From Bufo bufo (Eukaryota > Chordata > Amphibia > Anura > Bufonidae), in the NCBI RefSeq assembly GCF_905171765.1, contig NC_053389.1:746419146-746483145 (forward strand): DNA of 64,000 nucleotides. Direction: 5' to 3'. Shown here piece by piece: positions 1-9,429 of the stretch; positions within the stretch are counted from its first letter, which is position 1, and the number at the start of each line of letters is the position of its first letter. Under the pieces are notes generated by a model. The model worked only from the letters and a program-made list of their open reading frames with translations. It was not told the origin of the DNA and made no database searches. Made by a program: the position numbers and the translations under genes.

Positions 1-1019
1 CAGGTGATCAGTAGAAAATGCTTTTAAATCTCACTTTATGATTTTCAATGCTCAGCTTATACAGAACCTTTTTCCGGTCACCTCAAAATGATATTTTGAG
101 TCCGTAGACAACAAATCAGATATGACATTTGATGAATATGATGGTTGCGCTACCATGAAATTAAAATGTGAAGGTTAACTTTCTAAAAATATATAGATAA
201 AAATGAAGATGATGGACTGAAAGTGGACCGTAAGAAATAGTATTCTATACCATACCTGTTATTAACAACTAGTATAATCTTTAACTGTTTGCTGCACCAC
301 TCCATACATTTGACATAGCCACTATTATGTGAACACCAGTTATACAGTGCTCATATAGGCTCCTAAATGAAATTGTATATAAATATATAGCTAACATATA
401 CAGATGTTTTTATTTAAAAAAATACCAAATTTACCCAAAATTTGGAAAAATTTGCGACTTTCCAAATTTTTATTTCTCTGCTTTTAAAACAGATAGTGAT
501 ACCTCCTAAAATTGTTATTACTTTACATTCCCCATATGTCTACTTCATGTTTGGATCATTTTGTGAATGCCATTTTTTTGGGGGGGACGTTAGAAGGCTT
601 ATAAGTTTAGAATCAAATCTTTAAATTTTTCAGAAAATTTCCAAAACCCACTTTTTAAGGACCAGTTCAGGTCTGAAGTCACTTTGTAAAGCTTACATAA
701 CAGAAACCACCCAAAAATTTGCCCATTTTAGAAACTACACCCTCAAGGTATTCAAAACTGATTTTACAAACTTTATTAACCCTTTTGGTGTTCGACAAGA
801 ATTAATGGGAAATGGAGATGTAATTTCAGAATTTAACTTTTTTGGCAGATTTTCCATTTTAATAATTTTTTTCCGCTAACAAAGGAAAGGTTAACAGCCA
901 AACCAAACTCAATATTTATTGTCCTGATTCTGTAGTTTACAAAAACACCCCATATGTGGTCAAAAACTGCTGTTTTGGAAAACTACGGGATAAGCTGGCA
1001 GTTTTTTTTTGTACTATTT
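1..1019. other. AT-rich non-coding DNA, nothing recognised
   Basis: This stretch is AT-rich with homopolymer runs. The only open frames are short and lack any domain signature. It may be the left part of the same repeat that becomes tandem from about position 1020. Confidence 0.5.
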
Positions 1020-2260
1020 TAGGGTACAGGTGATTTTTGGTTGCTCTATATTACACTTTTTGTGAGGCAAGGTAACAAAAAAATAGCTGTTTTGCCACTG
1101 TTTTTATTTTTTGTTATTTACAACGTTCATCTGACAGGTTAGATCATGAGCTATTTTTATAGATCAGGCTGTTATGGACGCAATGTTTGTTTCAGTTTTA
1201 CATAATAAAGCATTTTTCAAAAAAAAAGATTTTTTGGTATCTCCATATTCTGAAAGCCATATTTTTTTTATTTTTGGGGGCGAATGTCTTATGTAGGGGC
1301 TCACTTTTTTCAGTATGAGATGACAGTTTGATTGGTACAATTTTGGGGTGCATATGACTTTTTGATCGCTTGCTATTACACATTTTGTGATGTAAGGTGC
1401 CAAAATGGCTTTTTGACACAGTTTTTATTTTTTTATTTTTTACAGTGTTCACCTGAGGGGTTAAATCATGTGATATTTTTATAGAGAAGGTTGTTATGGA
1501 TGCGGCGATACCTAATATGTATACTATTTTTATTTATTTAAGTTTTATACACTAATATCATTTAAAAAAAAAAAAAAAAATCATGTTTTAGTGTCACCAT
1601 AGTCTGAGAGTTTATTATTTTTTGGGCGATTCTCTTAGGTAGGGTAATATTTCTGTGGGATGAGATGACGGTTTGATTGGTACAATTTTGGGGTGCGTAT
1701 GACTTTTTGACCGCTTGCTAGTACACTTTTTGTGTACGGTGACAAAAAAATAGCTTTTTTGACACAGTTTTTTTTTTTTTACTGTGTTCACTTAAGGGGT
1801 TAGGTCATGTGGTATTTTTATAGAGCAGGTTTTTACGGACACGCTGATACCTAATATGTATACTTTTTTTTTTTTTTACATTTAACACAATAAAAGCATT
1901 TTTGAAACAAAAAAAAATCATGTTTTAGTGTCTCCATAGTTTTTGAGAGCCATATTTTTTTTTTTTTGGGGGCGATTGTCCTATCTAGGGGCAAATTTTT
2001 TGTAGGATGAGGTGATGGTTAGATTGGTACTATTTTTGGGGGCATACACCTTTTTGATCACTTGGTGTTGCACTTTTAGTGATGTAAGGTGACAAAAATG
2101 GCTTTTTTTTACAGTTTTTTTTTATTTTTTTTATGGTATCTATCGTACGGGGTGGATCATGTGACATATTTATGGAGCCGGTCGTTACGGATGCAGCGAT
2201 ACCTAATATGTGCGTTTTTCATTTTTTTCTTTCTTTTTTTAATTAAAAATCAGGGGAAAG
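1020..2260. repeat. ~340-bp tandem repeat, about 4 diverged copies
   Basis: Four related blocks begin near 1020, 1345, 1690 and 2040. Each contains the same series of landmarks: a 'gactttttgatcgcttg'-like start, a T-run with 'gacacag', 'ggggttaaatcatgtg', a 'tttttatagag' piece and 'gatacctaatatgta'. The copies differ by many substitutions and A/T-run length changes, so the array is old. No coding frame survives in all copies. It is most likely an internal or subterminal array of a DNA transposon, but no ends were identified. Confidence 0.75.
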
Positions 2261-2651
2261 AGGTGATTTTTTAATATTTTTTTACTTGAAACTTTTATTC
2301 AAAACACTTTTTTTAACTACCGTTTTTTTTTTTAAACTTTATTTCTGTCCCACTCTGGTACTTCAACATTTGGGGGTCTGATCCCCTCTGCAATGCATTA
2401 CAATATGTCTGTATTATAATCCATTGCCTGATCGTGTACTACAGTGAGTAGTACACAAACAGGGTGCCTAGGAGACCTAGCCTAAGGCTGGATCTCCTCG
2501 GCACCCATAAAAGGCAAGTCCCGATGCCGTGCAGGGCATTGGGCAGCCTCTGCACAGCATCGGGCTGCCTTGTCATGCATCGGGTCCCCGCCACAGCAGC
2601 ACGGGGACTTGATGCACTGCTTCACCCGCCGAAAACCAATTCTATGTCGTG

Positions 2652-2718
2652 GTCAGCGCTGACTGCGGCATAGAAGGGGTTAATCCGCCGGCATCGTTCT
2701 AAAAAGCGATGCCGGTGG
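2652..2718. repeat. Two adjacent inverted repeats in GC-richer DNA
   Basis: A palindrome 'gtcagcgctgac' lies at 2652-2663. A hairpin follows with a 12-base arm at 2685-2696 (ccgccggcatcg) pairing with 2707-2718 (cgatgccggtgg, one G-T pair) across a 10-base loop. The surrounding block (about 2380-2780) is GC-richer than the flanks and contains several copies of 'ggggttaa'. This looks like the structured end of a MITE, but its boundaries and family are not established. Confidence 0.5.
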
Positions 2719-3480
2719 ATACAGCAGGGGCCCGGTTAACATGGCATTCTGCGTTAAGGGGTTAATGGCCACTTAGAGAGAAGTGCACCCGTTTAACGGC
2801 CGTTAAAAACTGTATTAAGCTAGTGCAATATGGCCCGCTCCTCTCTTAATTGAAAAAGACCTTTTTTTCTGTTCTTTCTAACTCCAGCTGCCATTTTAGG
2901 AAAATGATTAGTTACCACGAAGCGTGAGGAAATTTGGCTTTGTTTAGAATCAAATTTTTTCCTAAAATTCGGACCGAATTCCACTTCGGATACTTTGCTT
3001 TGCTCAACGCTAGTCAGCATGATCAACCATATTAAACCAGACATACTGCTTTTAAGCTTGATCATGCTGATAAAAAGGATACTTTTGTCTGTATGTTGAA
3101 CATTGAGATATCTGCATTTTTATTTTGTGCGCACAAAGGGGAGGGGAGAATGTGCAGAGCACAGAGACATTACAAAAGCAGTGCTCCAAGGGATCTCCTT
3201 GGACCCCTGGTGATTGAACTTGCTCATTTGCTTACAAATAAAAATGCAGATATCTTTGCAGCTGTTCAGCATACAGACAAAAGAAAGGTATCATGCATGT
3301 CTCCTGGGTGAAAGAAGTCAAAGTCTGCATGTGTGCTGGATATGAACTGTCTGAGACTGTATGTCACACAGGCGTGATCTGAGCATACATATGTCCTGAG
3401 TATGACCTCTCTGAGCTTGTATGTGTTGCTGCCTGGGGTGAGCAAGTGTGAGTTGTCTGACCGTGTATGTTTTCTCAACA
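2719..3480. other. Non-coding DNA, no gene recognised
   Basis: No coding region is supported. Around 2940-3016 the minus strand reads as a 'tagcgttgagcaaagc' end followed by 'ggaattcggtccgaattt'. That resembles the end of a small hAT-type non-autonomous element, but I could not find the partner end. Confidence 0.35.
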
Positions 3481-3483
3481 TAG

Positions 3484-3556
3484 CAAGTCTATAGTGTAAT
3501 GGTAAGTCTTCTGCCTTCCACCAAATGTTTAGGGTTTAAATTCCAACAGATACCAC
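3484..3556 (+). tRNA. tRNA-Gly(TCC)-like sequence, degenerate (pseudogene or SINE head)
   Basis: The sequence has a box A-like 'tagtgtaatgg' and a box B-like 'gggtttaaattcc' at tRNA spacing. Between them 'ctgccttcca' matches the anticodon arm of vertebrate tRNA-Gly(TCC), with TCC in the loop position. Acceptor-stem pairing is poor and the T arm is mutated (gggtttaaattcc where gggttcgattcc is expected), so it is not a functional tRNA gene. It may be a lone tRNA pseudogene or the 5' head of a tRNA-derived SINE. Nothing downstream was recognised as a SINE body. Confidence 0.5.
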
Positions 3557-3635
3557 TCTGTTTGTTTCTTTAGTAAAAGCCTATGTAATGGGAGAAGGCT
3601 CCTCCCCAAACCCACACCGCAAACACAGCCTCATG

Positions 3636-3790
3636 AAAGGGAATCTGTCACTAGTGACCTCCCTATCAAACTGTTTGCATTTTTGTGATGTAAGGCTCCA
3701 TACCTGAGTTAGTGTGTCTTAATATTCATAATAGGCCGTTGGTATAATGAGGGTGTCACCATTGCTCTTGTTGGTTGTGCTCAAGCTCCA
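3636..3790. repeat. Probable one-ended MITE fragment
   Basis: The start 'gaaagggaatctgtcac' resembles the terminal repeat of the TTAA-flanked MITE at 36432-37386 (aagggaacctgt). No matching opposite end was found before the LTR at 4382, so this is a fragment or a coincidental end. Confidence 0.35.
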
Positions 3791-4381
3791 CTAATTACTG
3801 TGGCCAACCCTCCCCTGGCTGATTGACTGGACCAGGTAGTGACAAAACATGAGGAAGGTGCTTTCCACAGAAAGGAGCAGAGTTGGGCACAACAGGAGCA
3901 ATGGTAGAAAAAGAAACAAAGAAAAAGGAGACTTGGACGCTGCTTAAATAAACGGATATACCAAGACCACACAGATAAGTTTGTTCCGCAAGCAGAACCT
4001 GCGAGAAGACTTACTTTTTTTGTTTCTTTTGATACTTTTTAACTGGATTTTATCTGATGAGACAGCAAGGCAGCAACTTCAAGTACCCTTATTTGGCATA
4101 TGTCGAGTTGTGGTGCTCTTGGCACAACGCCCAAAGGTGAGTGATTTTAATATCCTCCCCTCGTCTTTTGGTTATCGCAGGTGTTGCTCTGTGTATTTTT
4201 TCAGATATTTAGAAGATAAGAGCAATGATGACACCCCTCATTGCAGCAAAGGTCTAATTTGGACTCATGAAGTTCATCAGAACCTGAGTTATGATGCTCT
4301 AAGTCCAGTTTTGATGAACCACAGGAGGTTCAGGTGTTGTGCCTACAATAAGCAAGCACAGGTTTTACTCCTGTTTGAAAG
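3791..4381. other. Flank of the family-A LTR element, no gene recognised
   Basis: An open frame runs through 3981-4436 on the plus strand, but it crosses into the LTR at 4382 and has no recognisable domain, so it is not called a gene. The four bases before the LTR (aaag) differ by one from those after the far LTR end (aaat), so any target duplication is only tentative. Confidence 0.4.
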
Positions 4382-5479
4382 TGTGACATCCCAGAGTTAT
4401 GTTACAAAACGCTTTTACCCCGCTACAATCTGTTAAGTGTATTTTTACTGTCATCTAATGTGATTTTATCTAATATTCTCACATATGTGCATTTTCTAAG
4501 CCTTGTACATGTATATTGCTGTACTTTCCATGTTCACCAGCAGGTGGCAGCAATGTGTTTAGCAGGGACTTAGTTCAGTTTAGTGTTTCTAAACTGGAAT
4601 AGTACATTCCAGTTTAGCTCCCCCCTGTGTGGAGGTGTGGAATGTTCCCACATCCTGCCTCATGGGTGGAGAAGGATGTTCAGTTAGTGTGCCAGCCACC
4701 CCGGCTAGGGGAAGGCTGTGCTTGTAGGAGCTCCCAGTTCTAAGGATCCAAGCCAGCATCTTGTCTTGGCTGAGAGAAAAGATCCTCATTCCCAGTCTGA
4801 GCCCTTCGTCCTCAGCTGGTGGAAAGCAAGCAGCCACCTCCAATATTCCAGGAAGAAGCATAACCTGTGAATCCAACTGTGAGTACTGTCAAGAGACCAG
4901 GAGAAGTCAAATTCCTCCTCAGCTAGTCAGTCCCCAATACAGCAGAAGATAGTGCAGAAGATAAATTCCTGCCATATTACAGAGCCACAAGCAGACGACT
5001 TATCCTGCAGAGAGCTCCAGGCACATGATAGAAGCAGAAGATAGATTCCTGCCACACATTGCCAATACCTGCTGGGACTATACTTGTATCTCACTTGGAT
5101 GAAAGCTGCAACCAGTAAAGACGAGTTTGAACTTTATTCCAAGTCTGTATCTTAATTATTGCTGCTAAATCCCTCAATTACTCCTACTAGCAACACACTC
5201 ATTTTATTGCAAATGAGCCAGGATCCAGGAGTCCAGCCGTACCCAGGTAGGAGACACCGTTGACACTATTACCACCCAGAGACATTATACCACTCTGGCA
5301 TTCCTAACCTGGTACGTGAAAAAAGTTCTTGGTGTGCAACTTTAAAGGGCCCTGTGACTGTACCCTGTGCACGCTGCAATTGGCATCATGAACAAAACTA
5401 TAGATTGCTATACCCATATGCGGACCCACTGCATAATTTGGCGTCCGCATAAATGTACCCATGGTCCGGCTCTATTGCA
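4382..5479 (+). repeat. 5' LTR of the family-A element
   Basis: It starts TGTGACATCCC and ends CTATTGCA, giving the usual TG...CA limits. The copy at 17444 follows it base by base with scattered substitutions. Landmarks include a CTCF-like motif at 4537-4550, a 'ccaggtagga' possible splice donor at 5244-5253, and a primer-site-like tggcatcatgaaca at 5381-5394. The middle of the LTR shares an arrangement with family-B LTRs (gagtc-agc-gt, then an ACTA stretch, then CACCCAGRRACAT), which suggests the two LTR families are distantly related. Confidence 0.85.
4537..4550 (+). promoter_or_regulatory. CTCF-type motif in the 5' LTR-A
   Basis: CCAGCAGGTGGCAG fits the core CTCF consensus CCASYAGRKGGCRS at all 14 positions. 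The same 14 bases recur in the same orientation in the 3' LTR at 17599-17612. Binding is not shown by the sequence alone. Confidence 0.6.
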
Positions 5480-5483
5480 TTTT

Positions 5484-5501
5484 TGGCGTCACAAACAGGA
5501 T
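5484..5501 (+). promoter_or_regulatory. Primer-binding site, serine-tRNA type (family A)
   Basis: TGGCGTCACAAACAGGAT lies four bases after the LTR end. It differs at one position from the complement of the 3' end of a vertebrate tRNA-Ser(CGA) isodecoder as I recall it (TGGCGTCACGAACAGGAT). Family B has the same site with a different single mismatch. Downstream, 'aacaggatcgagctgtgtgcc'-like pieces repeat several times up to about 5600. Confidence 0.65.
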
Positions 5502-5740
5502 CGAGCTGTGTGCCTTAACAGGATCGAGCTGTGTGCCAACAGTATACCAATTGAATTGTGTGCCAACAGAACCGGATCCAATTGTGTGCCAAAAGAATCA
5601 AATTGCATGTTTTACAGTACTGCAAGACCTACAGATTGTGCAAAAACCCTGATAATTGACTTTATTGACTTGTTGCTATGCCAGAAAGTGCTAAAACGTG
5701 CGCTCCAGCACTCAAAGGGTTAATTCGCCATATTCGCTAA

Positions 5741-7410
5741 ATGGCGCTGCTTCTTCATGCCCAGAAGCGGGAAAACTCAGGAACTCAGGAACGTCCTCTA
5801 AAGAGCGCGATGATGCCGAATACGCCCCCCTAGAAGCGGGAAATCTAAAGCCTGCCCACCAAGAACTTTTCATTGTGAGCCAAGGGAGTGAAGTCTCCTC
5901 CCTCTGGGCTCCACCCTCACTTCCTGAAAGCACCCCGACAGTGGAGCCAAGGAAGATGGCGCTCCCTTCACCAAGATAGAACCAGATGGTTATTGGAGGA
6001 GAGCCATTATAGAAGACCACCCACCGGAGATTCAACTGTCTCAACTGGTGAAGAGAAGTGGTCCCTCCGTCTTTGCCGCAAGCCCGGAGGCAGTGGATCC
6101 CTCCTATGCTATGGAGCCTGCAACCCCGATTCCTACCAGCGCCGAAGAGAAGGCCGCTTTTCCCGCTCCTGCGGAAGAAGACGTGACTCCAGGCCAGACC
6201 TTGGAGGCAGTGGATCCCTCCGCCACTACTGCTGACAGCGTCGAAGGCGAGACGTCCCCCAAGATGGCCGTTGATGCTAAGCCTGCTCCCGCGGAGGACG
6301 CCGCCGACACAGTCGCCCAGGCTTTGGACCGGCCTGCACCGCAGACGGCACCTGGACCCCGCGATGACCACCAGGAGGCACCGGAACCGCCCGCCCGGCC
6401 GTGACACCAGGTAGGAGCAGACGCGCTCCCTGAGGCCCAGGCCCGGTCTGTAGTTGCCCCTGCACAGACCTAGGCCTGCTCCACCAAGGACACCTACTGG
6501 TGCGGCGGAGGCGGCCAATGCTTCCACTCCGCCACCCAGTGCTGCTACTACTGCCAAACCGGGATGCCTTAACCCCGAAGTCCCCTGGGAGATCACCACT
6601 TATGCCCAGACGGCCTGGGAATACAAATCCGCCATTGAAGAGTGGGTGAAGCAAGTAGTAGATGACCTCCAGCCAGTAGACCCCAAATTGACCAGGCGCA
6701 CTGGGACTGTGCTCTGGTTCTCAGTCGAGAGAGGAGTGGGATTCCTACAAGATAGCCACACTCGGTCAGAAATATTTTTGGGCCGCCGCTCTGTCAAGCA
6801 CCATTATCTACCGCAGGCCCGTCACAACCTGTACGCAGGGGATCAAGTGGAGTACACCCCTATGCGCTCCATCCAAGGTCCCTTCGCTACCGGTGTGACC
6901 CTGCTGGCCAAACCGTTAACCCCTGCAGTCGCCCCAGAGACCTGGCAGGAAGACCCAGGCTCTGCAGGGAAGGTCCGTTGTCTGCAAGAAACCCCAGACG
7001 GCCGGATGCGTTTCAGAGAACAGCCCCAACCAGAACCTGAACCTCTCATCCCTGACCTGGCCACACCACCAACGCTGCGGGTGGGCCAAATCAATAATTC
7101 TGTGCTGACATGTAATCCTAGAGTGCAGCCATATGTTCTTCCTTAGAAGCTGCCCCAGGCACCTGCAAGTTGCCTTCCAGAACCCCTTCAGCCGGAGGTA
7201 TTAACCGCCTCTGCACCGGCTAGGGATCCCGGCTTGCAGCAGGTCACAGCTGCATTCAGCAGGCTGTCTGCACAGTCACCACCAAAATCCACCACTAGAG
7301 AGCAGTGGAGCACCACTACAGCTGCAACTCTGAGCTACCAGAGGCAAGAGCGCCCCCTGATGTGCTTCAGTAGCTCAAGTAGCGAGGAGGATATGGATGT
7401 CCTTCTCTAA
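5741..7410 (+). pseudogene. Broken cold-shock-domain protein gene of the family-A element
   Basis: The coding trace shifts frame: about 5741-5979, then 6048-6404 (rich in Pro, Ala and Glu), then 6454-7410. It is also broken by a TAG at 7144-7146, after which the same frame stays open to a TAA at 7408. The third block encodes a cold-shock domain at 6697-6906. It starts TGTVLWFSVERGVGFLQD, so it keeps the WF pair and a diverged RNP1 (RGVGFLQ), with EIFLGR at the RNP2 position. The 70 residues align without gaps to the family-B protein and to vertebrate Y-box proteins, including the longer Y-box loop. The C-terminus is Ser/Glu-rich (SSSSSEEDMDVLL). The first ATG lies 262 bases after the LTR, like 287 in family B. 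Inferred role: RNA binding for the element. This copy is dead. Confidence 0.75.
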
Positions 7411-7553
7411 ATGCATCCTCTTCAACAAAATAAGGAACTATTTGGGAGCCACGTCGTGGACTGTTCCTGACTGGTGAGAACCCGTTGGCATTGTGTTTTA
7501 ATGTTTCTGTTTCAGGTTGCCCTAGTTTGTCCTCACCCTGATGGTCATGAGCT
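7411..7553. other. 3' non-coding part of element A with possible splice acceptor
   Basis: A pyrimidine-rich 'tgtttctgtttcagg' at 7505-7517 looks like a 3' splice site. Family B has a matching 'tttttctgtttcagg' after its own gene near 28530-28544. The rest of the 3' region continues after hAT-1 at 16184. Confidence 0.4.
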
Positions 7554-7854
7554 GTAAGGACTAGAGTTGAGCGAACACCTGGATGTAAGGGTTCGAGAAG
7601 TTCGGCCGAACTTCCCGGAAATGTTCGGGTTCGGGATCCGAACCCGATCCGAACTTCGTCCCGAACCCCATTGAAGTCAATGGGGACCCGAACTTTTGGG
7701 CACTAAAAAGGCTGTAAAACAGCCCAGGAAAGAGCTAGAGGGCTGCAAAAGGCAGCAACATGTAGGTAAATCCCCTGCAAACAAATGTGGATAGGGAAAT
7801 GAATTAAAATTAAAATTAAAAAAATTAAAATTAACCAATATCAATTGGACAGAG

Positions 7855-9314
7855 GTCCCATAGCAGAGAATCTGGCTTCACGTCAGCAGAGAATCAGTCA
7901 CTTCATGCCATAGCAGAGAATCTGGCTTCATGTCAGCGCAGAATCAGTCTTCATGTCATAGCAGAGAATCAGGCTTCACGTCACCCACCACTGGAACAGG
8001 CCACTGTCACACATTTAGGCCAAGGCACCCAGACAGAGGAGAGCGGTCCCGTAACAGAGAATCTGGCCTTATGTCAGCGCAGAATCTGTCTTCATGTCAT
8101 AGCAGAGAATCAGGCTTCACGTCACCCACCACTGGAACAGGCCACTGTCACATATTTAGGCCCAGGCACCCAGGCAGAGGAGAGAGGTCCCTTAACAGAG
8201 AATCTGGCCTTATGTCAGCGCAGAATCTGTCTTCATGTCATAGCAGAGAATCAGGCTTCACGTCACCCACCACTGGAACAGGCCATTGTCACACATTTAG
8301 GCCCCGGCACCCAGACAGAGGAGAGCGGTCCCGTAACAGAGAATCTGGCCTTATGTCAGCGCAGAATCTGTATTCATGTCATAGCAGAGAATCGGGCTTC
8401 ACGTCACCCACCACTGGAACAGGCCACTGTCAAACATTTTGGCCCAGGCACCCAGGCAGAGGAGAGAGGTCCCGTAACAGAGAATCTGGCCTTATGTCAG
8501 CGCAGAATCTGTCTTCATGTCATAGCAGAGAATCAAGCTTCACGTCACCCACCACTGGAACAGGCCACTGTCACACATTTAGGCCCCAGCACCCAGACAG
8601 AGGAGAGAGGTCCCGTAACAGAGAATCTGGCCTTATGTCAGCGCAGAATCTGTATTCATGTCATAGCAGAGAATCAGGCTTCACGTCACCCACCACTGGA
8701 ACAGGCCACTGTCAAACATTTTGGCCCAGGCACCCAGGCAGAGGAGAGAGGTCCCGTAACAGAGAATCTGGCCTTATGTCAGCGCAGAATCTGTCTTCAT
8801 GTCATAGCAGAGAATCAGGCTTCACGTCACCCACCACTGGAACAGGCCACTGTCACACATTTAGGCCCAGGCACCCAGGCAGAGGAGAGAGGTCCCGTAA
8901 CAGAGAATCTGGCCTTATGTCAGCGCAGAATCTGTCTTCATGTCATAGCAGAGAATCAGGCTTCACGTCACCCACCACTGGAACAGGCCACTGTCACACA
9001 TTTAGGCCCCAGCACCCAGACAGAGGAGAGCGGTCCCGTAACAGAGAATCTGGCCTTATGTCAGCGCAGAATCTGTCTTCATGTCATAGCAGAGAATCAG
9101 GCTTCACGTCACCCACCACTGGAACAGGCCACTGTCACACATTTAGGCCCAGGCACCCAGGCAGAGGAGAGAGGTCCCGTAACAGAGAATCTGGCCTTAT
9201 GTCAGCGCAGAATCTGTCTTCATGTCATAGCAGAGAATCAGGCTTCACGTCACCCACCACTGGAACAGGCCACTGTCACACATTTAGGCCCCGGCACCCA
9301 GACAGAGGAGAGGT
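7855..9314. repeat. 141-bp subterminal satellite of hAT-1
   Basis: About ten copies of a 141-bp unit follow some shorter truncated units. Each contains 'tcatgtcatagcagagaa', 'caccactggaacaggccac' and 'gaggagag-ggtcccgtaac'. Because 141 is divisible by three, one frame stays open for 471 codons as a 47-residue repeat, but this is a by-product of the period. Copies alternate between two variants (gcacccaggcagagg and gcacccagacagagg), which suggests higher-order amplification. The same array in reverse orientation forms the tail of hAT-2. Confidence 0.9.
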
Positions 9315-9429
9315 TCATTCAACTTTGGGTTGCCCCGCAATATAATGGTAAAATTAAATTAAAAATAGTATTGAATGAGGAAGTGCCCTGGAGTAGAATA
9401 ATATATTGCTAAGGGGAGGTAGTTAATAT

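Noticed and set aside
3981..4436. 151-codon open frame as a possible host exon
   Set aside because: It runs into the LTR at 4382, has no recognisable domain, and the composition is unremarkable.
4589..4876. Antisense open frame in LTR-A, also present at 17632-17964
   Set aside because: It is shared only because the LTRs are repeats. The sequence has no domain and differs at both ends.
5698..6654. Long antisense frames opposite the family-A gene (for example 5712-6599)
   Set aside because: They mirror GC-rich, Pro/Ala-rich coding sequence on the plus strand. The cold-shock domain is on the plus strand.
7144..7146. TAG after the cold-shock block in element A as a programmed readthrough site
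   Set aside because: The gene has other frameshifts upstream, and family B has no stop at the matching place, so simple decay is more likely.
7930..9345. 471-codon open frame with 47-residue repeats
   Set aside because: It follows exactly the 141-bp satellite, whose length is a multiple of three. No domain, and the frame begins and ends with the array.
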